A stretch of 64,000 bases of DNA from Gonatopus flavifemur (lineage: Eukaryota; Arthropoda; Insecta; Hymenoptera; Dryinidae): NCBI GenBank assembly GCA_018340375.1, contig JAFFJZ010000009.1, positions 11,920,501-11,984,500 on the forward strand, given 5' to 3'. The notes under the pieces were generated by a model. The model was not told the origin of the DNA, made no database searches, and saw only the letters and a list, made by a program, of their open reading frames with translations. The first letter of the stretch is position 1; each line of letters begins with the position of its first letter. Shown here piece by piece: positions 34,517 through 45,459 of this stretch. The translations under genes and the position numbers were made by a program.

Positions 34517-34641
34517 TACGGAACCACAGACTCCCTCTAGAGCCTTTCGGACTCCTGGTGATCTGAACGGGCTAAAAATGTCCAACTCGAACAAACTACC
34601 ATTTTCACTTCCACCGTAGGAATTCCACTGGACACAAATTG

Positions 34642-34868
34642 AAGGGCCGGATCGAGTAATCGGTTGTGCGCGTGACCTCTCGTCTAGTGCACCTGAAAGT
34701 AGGCGACCACCGCTAATCACGTTTCAGGACTTTCATATTAAAAACATACAAGAAATTCGCGATACTAAAAAAAGTTCCAGTGGAAAAGTTGTTGCAAATG
34801 TATTCAACAACACTCTGACGAATTTTGAGACAATTCCGTATTGTAGGTTAGAAATTATTGCAAGTTGA
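34642..34868 (+). pseudogene. outer ORF of the inverted unit, left copy
   Basis: The plus-strand frame reads EGPDRVIGCARDLSSSAPES, then ITFQDFHIKNIQEIRDT, SSSGKVVANVFNNTLTNFET and CRLEIIAS before a stop. The same peptide with few changes is encoded on the minus strand at 37805-37578. Preservation of frame and stop in both arms suggests real coding sequence, but I do not recognise it. It converges on the DDE-like ORF. Confidence 0.45.
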
Positions 34869-34918
34869 GTGAAAAGAATGCTATGTGCATCGATTGAGAT
34901 GTTGCAATATGGGTGTTT

Positions 34919-35374
34919 TCAAAGGGGATAAAAATGATTATGTACATGAAGCTGTTCAAAAAAAATTCTCAAATGCAGTTCACCCAAATCGATTAAATAT
35001 TTCACACTTTTTCTCAATAAATCATAATCACATACATGGAAAAATGTATGATAGTTATTTGAACGTTTTATTGGAAAGAACCAATAATTGAATATTGGCA
35101 AATTTGAGAACATGAACGTTTCTGTTCCTCTGACATGGCTGTTGAATGATGGTTTCAATCTAGAAACATCAATTTTGCGACAGTGGAATTCATAAACAAC
35201 ACATTTACTCGTCTTTAGTTCAGATTCCGTTTCAATGAACGATTGAAAGTTTGAGAATACAACAAGTATGCCTTCCCACTGGAAAAAATAATAGGAACCC
35301 GTACGTTTTATTAAAACCTGATGAAAGTGTCCAAATGCCACTATTGAACCTGCTAAAATTTTATAAACATACAC
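34919..35374 (-). pseudogene. middle ORF of the inverted unit, left copy
   Basis: A 151-codon minus-strand frame includes ESELKTSKCVVYEFHCRKI, FNYWFFPIKRSNNYHTFFH and LRKSVKYLIDLGELHLRIFF. The right arm (37200-37527, plus strand) keeps the last third, including LLRKSVKYLIDLGELHLRIF. It may be a downstream exon of the DDE-like gene or a separate product; the function is not recognised. Confidence 0.35.
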
Positions 35375-35530
35375 AGAAAAAAAAACTATCTTGTATCAAG
35401 ACAATATTGTTTTCGTTATATATGAAACAAAATTCTTGATTCAAAGGAAATTGCATTGAACTGAGACAATCCGTGTTTCATATATAACGAAAACAATATT
35501 TTCTTGATACAAGATAGTTTTTTTTTTGTG
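35372..35530. mobile_element. 159-bp foldback MITE, TA flanked
   Basis: CACAGAAAAAAAAACTATCT mirrors AGATAGTTTTTTTTTTGTG, with TA at 35370-35371 and 35531-35532. The arms share TTGTATCAAGA and ATTGTTTTCGTTATATATGA. It is present only in the left arm of the inverted duplication, so it arrived after that duplication or was lost with the right-arm deletion. Confidence 0.85.
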
Positions 35531-35688
35531 TATATGGGGATTCTAGAGCGGTATTTGAAAGTCTATGAGATTTTTTCAACGGTGTCTGAATTTAAAGAAT
35601 TTTTATTTCAATACATCGTATAAATCTTTCCCATATATTAAAAAAACAACAAACCGAATATTATAGAATAAAACATGGAGTAATAAAC

Positions 35689-36300
35689 TTAAAAATGATC
35701 CATAGGAATTTCAGAATTCTTCTTATCATTCACAAAGTTATTTATCGTCTTATCGTTTTTGTTAGGATCACGAATTGTCGTGTTTTTGAAAAGATTTTCA
35801 TAAAAAGCTCGACCTTTCACGCTCAAATATTGCTGCAAACTTTTTAGATCTCTCGATTTTCCGCTTGAAATCCCTACTTCAGGCGCCGGGGGTGCATTTC
35901 CTAAATCATTGAATAAAGTATTCACCTCAACAAAAATTTCCAACGGTTCTCCTTTGTACTGATGGTACATGTTGATTTTACCGTTTGGGAAATAATCAAT
36001 TTTCACCGCAGATCCTATTTTGATCTCGCGAATTTCAGAATTTTTTTTTTTAAAATCGATTCAAAATCTCTTACGTCGCATTGTGCAGCGTTAATCATTG
36101 TAAAAAAAGGATTTCTGGAATTTTCAATGATTTCAATATACTCTTCGGGTGTTTTAATGGTTTCTTGCATTTTTTTCCTCTGACCGTATCTACCAAAATT
36201 CCTATTACATTCACAATACGGGTGTCCACGCACAGGGTAGAGATGTTTAATGAAAACCTCAAAGTTTTGAGAGAACATTGAAAAAAAAAGGACCATATAA
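35689..36300 (-). pseudogene. DDE-like transposase ORF, left copy (3' part)
   Basis: Minus-strand frames encode YPVRGHPYCECNRNFGRYGQ, TPEEYIEIIENSRNP and DYFPNGKINMYHQYKGEPL, collinear with the right copy. A one-base change in a run of T near 36045 shifts the frame. It lacks the central single-copy start. Confidence 0.6.
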
Positions 36301-36311
36301 GTCGATTCTGA

Positions 36312-36935
36312 ATGAAGAATATGTTCCATTCCATTGAAGGAATACTCAAGAAAGGAGCAAACACAGTTTTCAATTTGTTATATCGTGCTTTGCGCCTTGA
36401 ATTACAAAAAAAGCGGTATAACAAAATCTTTTCATATTCTGATGCTGCAGGAGGTCAAAATAGAAATTATATGATGGTCGTTTTCTTGTCAATGTTCTCT
36501 CAAAACTCCGAGGTTTTTATTGAATATCTCTACCCTGTCCGTGGACACTCGTATTGTGAATGTGATAGGAATTTTGGTACATACGGTCAGAAGGGAAAAA
36601 TGCAAGAACCCATTGAAACACCCGAAGAGTACATTGAAATCATTGAAAATTCTAGAAATCCGCCTTTTACAATGATTGACGCTGCACAATGCAACGTAGG
36701 AGATTTTGAATCGATTTTACAAAAAAATTCTGAAATTCGCAAGATCAAAATAGGATCTGCGGTGAAAATTGATTATTTTCCACACGGTCAAATTAACGTG
36801 TATCATCAGTACAAAGGGGAACCTTTAACAATTCCCATCAAGGTGGATACTTCATTGAATGATTTAGAAAATGCAGCACCGGCGACTGAAGTAGGGATTT
36901 CAAGCACAAAATTGAAAGATCTAAAAAGTTTGTAG
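36312..36935 (+). pseudogene. DDE-like transposase ORF, right copy
   Basis: A 207-codon frame begins in the central spacer and reads YSDAAGGQNRNYMMVVFLSM, YPVRGHSYCECDRNFGTYGQ, ETPEEYIEIIENSRNP and DYFPHGQINVYHQYKGEPL before a stop at 36933-36935. The D-x2-GGQN and GHSYCECDRNFG pair resembles the catalytic core of a transposon-encoded RNase-H-like domain common in insect genomes. The Asp of SDAAGGQN and the Asp of CDRNFG are the likely metal ligands. Sequence 5' of 36312 belongs to the other arm, so the N-terminus is missing. The superfamily is not assigned. Confidence 0.6.
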
Positions 36936-37199
36936 CAATATTTGAGCGTGAAAGGTCAGGCTTTTCATGAAAATCTTTTCAAAAACACGACAATTCGTGA
37001 TCCTAAAAAAACGATACGGAGCTTCTGTGAATGATAGGACAAATTTTGAAATTCATATGATTTATTTTTGAGTTTATTATTTCATCTTTTATTCTAGAAT
37101 ATTTGGTTTGTTGTTTTTTTAATCTATGGAAAAGATTTATACGATGTATTGGAATAAAAATTCTTCCAATTCAAAGGCATACTGGTTGTATTCTTGAAC

Positions 37200-37527
37200 T
37201 TTGAATCGTTCATTGAAACGGAATCTAAATTAAAGACGAGGAAATGTGTTGTTCATGAATTCCACTGTCGCGAAATTGATGTTTCTAGATTGAAACCATC
37301 ATTCAACAGCCATGTCAGATGAACAGCAACGTTCATGTTCTCAAATTTGCCAGATTCAATTATTGTTCTTTCCAATAAAACGTTTAAATAACTATCATAC
37401 ATTTTTACATGTGTGTGATTATGTTTTATTGAGAAAAAGTGTGAAATATTTAATCGATTTGGGTGAACTGCATTTGAGAATTTTTTTTGAACAGCTTCAT
37501 GTATCTAATCATTTTCATCCCCTTTGA
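37200..37527 (+). pseudogene. middle ORF of the inverted unit, right copy
   Basis: Right-arm partner of the frame at 34919-35374. The stretch FHCREIDVSRLKPSFNSHVR is readable but broken by a stop near 37318. The end from LLFFPIKRLNNYHTFLHV to SNHFHPL is intact. Confidence 0.35.
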
Positions 37528-37577
37528 AAACACCCATATTGTAACATCTCAATCGATGCACATAGCATTCTTTTCAC

Positions 37578-37805
37578 TCAACTTGCAATAATTTCTAACC
37601 TACAATACGGAATTGTCTCAAAATTCGTCAGAGTGTTGTTGAATACATTTGCAACAACTTTTCCACTGGAACTTTCTTTAGTATCGCGAATTTCTTGTAT
37701 GTTTTTAATATGAAAGTCCTGAAACGTGATTAGCGGTGATTGCCTACTTTCAGGTGCACTAGACGAGAGGTCACGCGCACAACCGATTACTCGATCCGGC
37801 CCTTC
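37578..37805 (-). pseudogene. outer ORF of the inverted unit, right copy
   Basis: Encodes EGPDRVIGCARDLSSSAPES and SSGKVVANVFNNTLTNFETI like its left partner at 34642-34868. The frame extends outward to 37859 through sequence not shared with the left arm (NFSKIRVKFFFPI), which may be the original upstream part. Confidence 0.45.
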
Positions 37806-38099
37806 AATCGGAAAAAAAAATTTCACTCGAATTTTCGAAAAGTTCAGAAAAAATCTCAACTCTTATGCCTTATTAGTCATTCTGTGTGTTGAGACCTTTC
37901 CGAGATACACGCATTTAAAAAGAACTGGATTCGTCAAAACTAAAAGCTCTGACACATTGTCAACCGGTGAACACAATAAAATAAAAAAGAGCAAACGAAC
38001 AAATGTGACAAGTGTCTCATATTTTTCAACGGAGAATTCAAAAATAGTTATTCTAAAAATATTGAGGAACTCATTGTGAATCTGACCTGCAATAACTCA

Positions 38100-38412
38100 T
38101 ATATGTTTTATATGTGATCCACAATTGTTGATCTACCAATTCGGAGTTCATATATGAGCCATATATGGTTTTCAAGAATAAGCGGGAGTCCATATACGTG
38201 GAAGAAGTCGCTTCTCTCAAGTGACCGGCGGTGGCTCCAGTGGAAGGGGCATGGAGTCCGGTCCCAACGAACCGCGTTCAATGCTCGCAGGAGAGACTTT
38301 TTTTATACCCCTCAATAAATGGAAATAAATCATATATGATCCATATATGGTTCATATATGGGGCATATATGGGTCATATGTGGGTCATATATGGTGCATT
38401 TCCACTAGGGAG
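38100..38412. repeat. CATATATG-rich repeats, one with CCCTAGTGGAAATG end
   Basis: Scattered CATATATGAGCC words lie at 38098-38170. A denser block at 38327-38412 runs ATGGAAATAAATCATATATG to CATATATGGTGCATTTCCAC followed by TAGGG. Its right end complements to CCCTAGTGGAAATGC, matching the left end of the array at 32958. The segment between (38171-38326) contains a GC-richer piece with no recognised function. Confidence 0.6.
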
Positions 38413-38611
38413 GGCTATATTTTGTTCTCCCCACATAACACAAATATTTCAAAACCTCTTAGGATTATTCTCAGAACATCTCTAGGATGTCTCATCTCAC
38501 CAACATCAACTGGAATGTTCTGGAGACATTCTCGCCATATTATTAGCGAAAAAAAATGACATAAGATGCTGCAAAGACATTTTGCCAACGTTCTGAAGAT
38601 ATTTTAGAGTA

Positions 38612-38857
38612 CACGGAAAAAAAATTTCCTTGATTCCATATCCATTTTCTCATATGTAACGGAAACAATATTTTTCTTGTTCCAAGTGAACTCACTTTGA
38701 ATGAAGAGAATATTGTTTTGGTCAAAGAACAATTTGAAACCTAAATTTGAATCAGAACAATATTTTCTTGATCCAAAGCAAGTTCACTTGGAACAAGAAA
38801 AATATTGTTTCCGTTATGTATAAGACAATGGGTGTGGAATCAAGATTTTTTTCTGTG
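38612..38857. mobile_element. 246-bp foldback MITE, TA flanked
   Basis: CACGGAAAAAAAATTTCCTT at 38612 and the complement of CAAGATTTTTTTCTGTG at 38857 match, with TA at 38610-38611 and 38858-38859. The arms share TGTAACGGAAACAATATTTTT and TTGTTCCAAGTGAACT-like sequence. Non-coding. Confidence 0.85.
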
Positions 38858-39276
38858 TACTAGGCTATATGGGTTAAAATAAATTTTCGGCACAATCGAT
38901 TTCTGATCGATTCACTTTTTAAAAAATCCAACACCGAATTGATGGACTTATATACACACTGGGATTGTGTACAGATTATACTCAAATCAGCATTAATTTC
39001 CAAAATACAACACAAATCTATACGAAGTCAATACAAATCGGAAATAAAATTTTAACACAGAATTTATGGACTTTATATACACCCAAAAAAGTGATTAGCG
39101 AAGGTCAAATTTCAGAGAGTGTGCCATCCTTATTTTGAATGAATCGGATCGAAAAATCGGTGGGAATAATCGATTAATCGGCAGATCGAATGCATAGAGG
39201 TCGATTCAAAAAATCGATTCATTGAGAGCAAATAATCGATCTGAATCGAGATCGAATCGAGATCGCCCATCTCTAC

Positions 39277-39459
39277 ATGGAACATATTCTATTAGAATAT
39301 CCTATTTACCAGCCCCTGAGGAATTATTATTCAGCTCCAACATTAAACGAATGGAAACTCGAAGTGGGTCAGGCGCTGAATAGAAAAGCTCCGGAGCTCG
39401 AATTCTTGTTTAATTCAGATTGTAGGTATATAATTACGTTAAGCAAGTACTTAGATTAA
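39277..39459 (+). pseudogene. non-LTR retrotransposon C-terminal tail (probable)
   Basis: A 60-codon frame MEHILLEYPIYQPLRNYYSA ... FLFNSDCRYIITLSKYLD resembles the HILLxCPxYxxxR tail that follows RNase H or the RT region in many non-LTR retrotransposons. The second metal-binding cysteine of that tail is a tyrosine here. The preceding sequence (38860-39276) is rich in ATCGAT words and gives no RT. Sequence 39460-40130 holds nothing else recognised. Confidence 0.4.
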
Positions 39460-40129
39460 GATCCTTTATACTCAGTGGATAGATCATGTTGTTACTTAGG
39501 TACGTATTACGTATTCTTTGAATATTGATGAAGTGAGTAAATCTTGTGAAGAAAGAAACAAATAGAAGATAGAAGATTAACAAATAAATTTTACATGGCC
39601 TTCTCCTTGCTATAAGAGAATTTTTAATACCCTTTATGAACAATAAACTCATTGTTAATATTATATTATAATAATCTGGACCTGATCTACGCCCAACTTT
39701 ATTTCCTACACGGGATGTTCTACAGTGAATTCCATTAGATCTCAGTATGTTTCTCCATTCCTATAATCCTATAGTGAATTCAACTCTAAATTTCTCTCAG
39801 TGTAGCCAAATTGTATGACATAATCTGGCATGAAAATGAACATGGATTGCATGGCTTTCATATGATGTACATCACCAATTACTTCGATTGTTCAACTCAA
39901 TTCTCTAATTCAGGCATCAAATTAAAAATTCCTTCGACATAAAAGTCAAAAGAAAATACCACTTGGAATCCTTAGCTGAAAACGTACATGTTCTACCTCC
40001 TCAATCTTTCCTATTGCTTTCTCGTTAGAGGGAAGCTTTGTGATCGTTTCGAGGGACCGAAAATTTTTTTGTCACCAAACTCAAAATCTTTCAGGCCAAA
40101 ATGTTCCTCCAAACTCGAGGGAAATTCTT

Positions 40130-40272
40130 GGTTCCGTGTCTGTGTCTGTGCGTGTGTGTGTGTGTGTGCGCGCGCGCGCGTGTGTGTATGTGTGTATGTG
40201 GATGATTTTTGCGAACGCGCATATTCCCCGTTCCACTCATCCGATTCCGATGAAATTTATAACACAGTCGTA
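40130..40272. repeat. TG/CG microsatellite plus dispersed repeat core
   Basis: CTGTGTCTGTGCG then pure (TG)n, a (CG)n block and TGTATGTG lie at 40138-40203. GATTTTTGCGAACGCGCATA and CCGATTCCGATGAAATTTAT follow directly, the same core as at 51895 and, more loosely, 5683. Frames across it are artefacts. Confidence 0.8.
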
Positions 40273-40940
40273 GAGTGAGGCGATAATTCATGAAGTACCC
40301 CATGAAAGTTTTAGCCTGATTGACCCAAAGCCAGTATTGCCAGGTGCTGAAAAAAAAATTCTTCATCTTGAACACAGAAAATCTCCGTTTTAAAACTCAA
40401 AAATCCTCAAAAATTTTCCCTTTTTCATTGAAAAATCTGTAGAAAATTATTCAGTTTTCTAAAAATAAATTAAATTCAATCCTTCGTGAGGCTGCCCTTT
40501 CGTGCTGTGACTGAATAACTGTAGACTGGTTGTTTTAACCATCTCTTCTAGAGCATTCTCTCCGAGGTTATCAACAAAATTATCGTACACGGCGTCGATT
40601 GTTCAATCCTTTTAGATTAACCAACTATATCTTTGATTCTATGAGAATTGACTAATGAACAAAGTGTACGATAATTTAGTTAACCACCTTGATCCTATGG
40701 AAAGTTCATAAAAGTTATTTGAGAAAGGCTAGAGATTTCTAGTAATTGTCCACGCATTCATGAATCTTCAATCTCAGGCGAATACAATAGATAGACCTGT
40801 TTTATACCGAAGTTCCATTATTCCGAAAAATGATATTGCTTCGAAATTTCTTATCCCGACGAGTTATATTCTGAGAGTTCGTTGTACCGACAAATCGTGA
40901 TTGGTTCGTCTGCTGCAATCCATAAGAAATGAGAAATATA
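40273..40940. other. no gene; one small inverted repeat
   Basis: An inverted pair AAAATTATCGTACAC (about 40577) and GTGTACGATAATTT (about 40664) spans a 70-bp loop. Nothing else is recognised. Confidence 0.4.
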
Positions 40941-41181
40941 CAAACCCAGAGAAATGGTTTACTTGAATATGAACCTACTAAACATTTCATTACATTGAAC
41001 AAAAATTTTACTTGATTCAAGTAAATTCTATTCAAAATGAATAAAAATTTATTTCATCCAAAAAATTTTGTATTTGTTCCAACTGAAACTCTATCAGGTT
41101 CATATTTAAATAGAACACGTAGTTGATTCAAACAAAATTTAGTAGAATCAAATAAATCGTGATATACGCTTTTTCTGAGTG
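40941..41181. mobile_element. CACCCAGAGAAATGG MITE, copy 2
   Basis: ACCCAGAGAAATGGTTTACT and TTGAATATGAACCTACTA at the left, GCTTTTTCTGAGTG at the right, and the same internal order as copy 1 (8178-8436). Ends are slightly mutated and the TA flanks are not preserved. Confidence 0.75.
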
Positions 41182-41530
41182 CAATTGGACCACAAATAAT
41201 TGGAATATAACTCAAAACAGGTCTACCAATGCGATACTTCCTTACTAAGAAGGTTCGGCTGGTTAGGTAGAGTCGCAGTGTTTCAACCACTCAATGTAAA
41301 AAATTTTTCGATCGAACATGGACAAGCTGAATGATCATTGTGGCTGAAATTTCTAATTGGCCCCTTTTGCAGAGTGGATAGTTCTTTCCATTCACCTCCG
41401 AAAAGTCATTGTAATGCTCAGATGATACACAAGAATCACGTGTGGATTCTGAAAAAAAGAAATTCTTATGATATCTGTTAGAATACAAATAATTTTTGAA
41501 GCTTCAAAAAGAATTTGGTTTCTTTAACAA

Positions 41531-41709
41531 CACCCAGAGAAATGGTTTACTTGAATGTAAACCCACTAGAGATTTAATTGTATCCGAAAAAATTCAATTC
41601 AAAAATTTGATTCAAGTAAATTTTATTTGAAATTAATAAAAATTTATCCGGATGAAATGAATTGTTTATTTGATCCAACTGAAACTCTAGTAGGTTCATG
41701 TACTGGGTG
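41531..41709. mobile_element. CACCCAGAGAAATGG MITE, copy 3 (internally deleted)
   Basis: CACCCAGAGAAATGGTTTAC at the left, then the usual interior to CTCTAGTAGGTTCATG, then directly ACTGGGTG. About the last third of the family interior is missing. Confidence 0.7.
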
Positions 41710-41871
41710 GTTCAAAATTGCCGTACACTTTTCTAAGAGCAGATTCTTGATGAAATTTCTGAGAATATTTTGGTCCGGAATATTCAGATTTGATCCTGAG
41801 ATCCAGAGATATGAGCATTTTTGAATCTTTTGGAAAATCCAAATACGTCGGAAGTACCATATTTCTTACTT

Positions 41872-42107
41872 TTGAATCCAACACCATTCTCTCAGTCAGA
41901 TCACGGGGTATCCTTGGAAAAAAAATGAATCTAATTTAGCTTCCTCCGTTGTGGAATTATAGCGATTTAAAGTTGTTGAATTCTGATTGGTTGGAATGCA
42001 AAAGATTTCACAACCGCTATAACTCCACAACGAAGGAAATTGAGTTAGATTCATCTTTTTCCAGGGATACCCCATGATCTGACCTAGAGAATGATGTTGG
42101 ATTCCAA
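41872..42107. repeat. 236-bp foldback between two MITE copies
   Basis: TTGAATCCAACACCATTCTC mirrors AGAATGATGTTGGATTCCAA. The arms share CAGATCACGGGGTATCC and ATGAATCTAA...GGAATTATAGCG sequence. Non-coding. Confidence 0.8.
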
Positions 42108-42239
42108 TTCTTTTCGGAACCCTTCAAAAATTATTTGTATTTTGAAAGAGTTCATGAAGAGTTCAGAATTCGCTTGTGATTCTTCGTGTTATCTGGAAGG
42201 TTATTCGGCTTATCGATGTTGGGTCAAAAATGTTCATTA

Positions 42240-42477
42240 CACTCAGAAAGATCGTGTATCACGATTTATTTGATTCTACTAAATTTTGTTTGAATCAACT
42301 ATGTGTTCTATTTGAATATGAACCTAATAAAGTTTTGGTTGAATCAAATAAAAAATTTTTTGGATGAAATAAATTTCCATTCATTTTGAATAAAAGTTAC
42401 TTGAATCAAGTAAAATTTTATTCAATGCAATAAAATGTCTGGTAGGTTCATGTCCAAGTAAACCATTTCTCTGGGTG
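42240..42477. mobile_element. CACCCAGAGAAATGG MITE, copy 4 (inverted)
   Basis: Left CACTCAGAAAGATCG and right AAACCATTTCTCTGGGTG, with TA at 42238-42239 and 42478-42479. Orientation is opposite to copy 3, so copies 3 and 4 face each other across the foldback at 41872-42107. Confidence 0.8.
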
Positions 42478-42559
42478 TATTCGCTTCTTTCAGTCATCAA
42501 AAACCAATTGATTGGTTTAGTACAAGTTGTAGCAACTTGGGGCATGTAGAACGACCGAA

Positions 42560-43193
42560 TCTCATGGTAGTATGCAAAGTATCCGACCGACATAATGATC
42601 GATCATGCTGCGGTGTGCGGCGAATCTGCCCGACACCGCATGTCACCCCAGGACGAGGTCCTAATGTGACAGTTGTTAGATTTGGCACCTTTCATCGGAA
42701 CCACCGATGAGGCAACCCCTGACTCAGATGTTATGTTCAGGGTGGCTTGGAAAAACCCTCATTTTCAGCTACTGAGTCCAATGACTCGATCGCATCATCA
42801 AACGAGGTAGGTCGTCCCGAAGGAAGTAGTCCGTTTAGCCATCTGATTGACCCACATGTGGGCCAAGCAGGCGTTACCAGCGGGGGCCACGAGGAGGCAG
42901 GACTATCAGCATGAAGCTCGACCTCTTGCGGGAGAGGGTCCAGGTCTCAAGCAAGCTTGATCCCCTTCATCCCCCCTAATTACCCCTAATGGAAGTCATT
43001 TAGAGTTGGACTCTAAATGCTCGCGCTCTCCTTTTAAGGTATGTATCCGACCGACAATGTGCCCGACCGTAGGTTGAGCCCGACTGGATTGCGATAGGTT
43101 GGTTAGCCCCAACCAGCCTATCGCAGCCTAGTCGAGCTAACGCCAGTCGCGTTTAAGCAGTCGGGCACATTGTTGGTCGGGTAATTTGCATAT
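42560..43193. mobile_element. GC-richer element with ATGCAAATTACCCGACC ends
   Basis: The left TATGCAAAGTATCCGACCGA is the inverted partner of the right GGTCGGGTAATTTGCATA. A third inner copy, TATGTATCCGACCGACAATG, at 43041 starts a hairpin that closes with GTCGGGCACATTGTTGGTCGGG. The interior (42600-43040) is clearly richer in G and C than its surroundings, with CCAGCGGGGGCCACGAGGAG, and holds no long frame. It could be a SINE-like or non-autonomous DNA element of foreign composition. Confidence 0.5.
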
Positions 43194-43529
43194 TGCCAAT
43201 CTAATAATTCTATGCATTCAATCGTTATATTTCATTCAAGAGAATCAATTTGGGAGAATTCTCATCAATTCGAAATTTGATGGTTCATGCATTGAATTTC
43301 GATTTCTATTCGCTTATCTGCTAGGGCTAGATTCTCTCGAGGAATTAGTAGACACCAACACACCCGAATTCTCTTTGTCTTGGACGTCACTATGCCCAAA
43401 TTGTAATAACTCGAATTGCCGTTATCCCGAAAAAAACTTGGTGACATATTTCCTCATTGACAGATGACTAGTGCTGATTAGTTATATTCCGGAATAATAG
43501 CGATTCGTGTTATGAATATTCGAACATAG

Positions 43530-44160
43530 AGTACAACCTCGTTCATTTCAACTCTCGCACATGTGACAGTGGGTGCTCCCGACACCGAAGAAGTAGAGTG
43601 AAGTGGGTTATCTTTTAACTAATCAAAAGTGGTAGGGTGTCATACCCCCAAATGATCATAGCCCCGAATGTCCGCTTGCCCGAATGCCACATGCCCGAAT
43701 GGTCATGCGCCCGAATTATGAATTCAAAATCATGGTTCAAATCAGCTACTGGGTCCTTTTATACGATGGAAAAGTTCCATTAATGATTACCAACGCTTTT
43801 GAATCGTATGAGACATCCGCCAGTTGATTTATATTATGATTCATGATCCAACATTCGGGCATATGATCATTCAGGCATGTGGCATTCGGGGCTATGACAC
43901 TCTACCATCAAAAATTAGGAAATTTTCTTCCAATTTTTCAATTGGTTGGAAGATAACCTACTCCACTCTACTCCCTCGGTGTCGGAAGCGCCCAGTTCCG
44001 TTGATTCCAAGAGGGATTCCCACCATCAGTATAAAACACAAGTTGGGTTCACATAACCGTCACTTCATTGGTCAACGTCGATTGTTACTGAAAATGCGTC
44101 TTGGGACCGTTCAAGATTGAAGGAAGTAGGAGACGGTTGGCGTTGAAATGAACGAGACTG
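43530..44160. repeat. nested hairpin region with CCCGAATG repeats
   Basis: Outer arms are CTCGTTCATTTCAACTC and GTTGAAATGAACGAGACT. Middle arms are GGGTGCTCCCGACACCGAAG and CTCGGTGTCGGAAGCGCCC plus GTGGGTTATCTT and AAGATAACCTAC. The inner arms are GGTAGGGTGTCATA and CTATGACACTCTACC, enclosing four CCCGAATGY words. The three layers share one axis near 43800. Non-coding. Confidence 0.7.
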
Positions 44161-45459
44161 GGAATAAATGAGAGTGGAATTAAACACAGTTCTACTGTCC
44201 TGAAGTTTAGGTGAACGACACTTCCGGTATACTAATGTCCACACTGAGAAATTTAGTGAGGCAAATTTCTTCAGTGCGGGGTATATTTGTATGAGATAAA
44301 GTTGACGTAACGGAAGTATATGTGCTCATAAGAAGCCATATATTCTTCTTTCCCCATTCCAAATGGCGGCTCCCACTACTCACTAACATGTATCATCTTG
44401 TGTGATACGCATATTTATCTCAGCTTCAAAAACTATGATATGGCATATTCGCCATGCCAGGTTGATGATTTTCCAGCGTATCTCATTGGTCATTCTTATC
44501 AAGTGGAGGATTTGATTGGTAGAACTATGACGAAAGATTCTGATCTGGCAATTCTATAGAACATTTCTGTAGTTTCGAAATGTTCAGATCAGCAAGTTCT
44601 TAGGAGAATCTATCTGAAAGCAACCTTCTTAACCGGAAGAACATCAAGGATTCCAGTTTTTCGAGATTGCTGAAAGGACAACAAAAAATCTTCAGAATTA
44701 GGAGAAAGTGAATATCGATCACATAGATGTAGAAGAGATGCAATATGGGCCCAGTAAAGGAAATTAGAGGTGATTCCTATCCAAGTCATCTTGATTCACA
44801 ACAAACCGTTATGAAAACTTTGAACGTTTATCTGAGATGTGTATCTTGAAAATCGGTGGGAGCATCAGCTCTGCCAACTTTCAATCAATTGCCTCGGTTT
44901 CTTTCCCAATTGTATTCGTGATATGGTCATCCAATGGAATACATACGGGGGTGACGAGATATCAATATTTACGTTTCTCTTAAGTCACCAATTTTGGGGT
45001 GAAAATCCTACGTTTTTCTTCAAATCGATGCCATTTCGTGAAAAAGTATATTTTTCAAAAGCGATACGTATTTCACTACATTTCGGGTAACAAAAACGAA
45101 TTATTCTTGGTGCATTGTTTTGGTTCAATCTTGGATTGGGTTATTTCTCCCACCAAGAGACCATGAATTTCCGCAGCGCACCGATCAATCGCCTGTCAGG
45201 CCGCCATATTCGCAGAAAAAAATTGAACACAGATGTTATTCTGAACTTCAATAGTAGCATAACACCTTCCTGCATTTCGATTTGAATGGTACCTTTCTAA
45301 TTATCCACGAACAAAAATCTTGGAAATTGGCGTCATTGGAGGGATCACTTCAGTCTTGTCCTTTAAAGCTGACTCTTATGACGAGCGAGAGTAAATCGTT
45401 CATATTGAGGTTGAACAGATTTTGAAAGACGGAGAATTAGAAAAAAAAACATTTGACCT
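44161..45459. other. no feature recognised
   Basis: AT-rich sequence without a convincing frame, repeat copy or inverted pair. Confidence 0.35.

Larger units (their letters stand above)
34641..37806. repeat. 3.2-kb inverted duplication of a coding unit
   Basis: The left arm from TGAAGGGCCGGATCGAGTAA at 34641 to about 36300 is repeated in reverse from about 36465 to 37806. About 165 bp of single-copy sequence lies between. Both arms carry the same order of blocks: an outer ORF pointing inward, a middle block, and the end of a DDE-like ORF. The left arm additionally holds a foldback at 35372-35530 and about 150 bp lost on the right. The only 5' coding part of the DDE-like ORF is in the centre, so two divergent copies share one start region. 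Confidence 0.85.
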
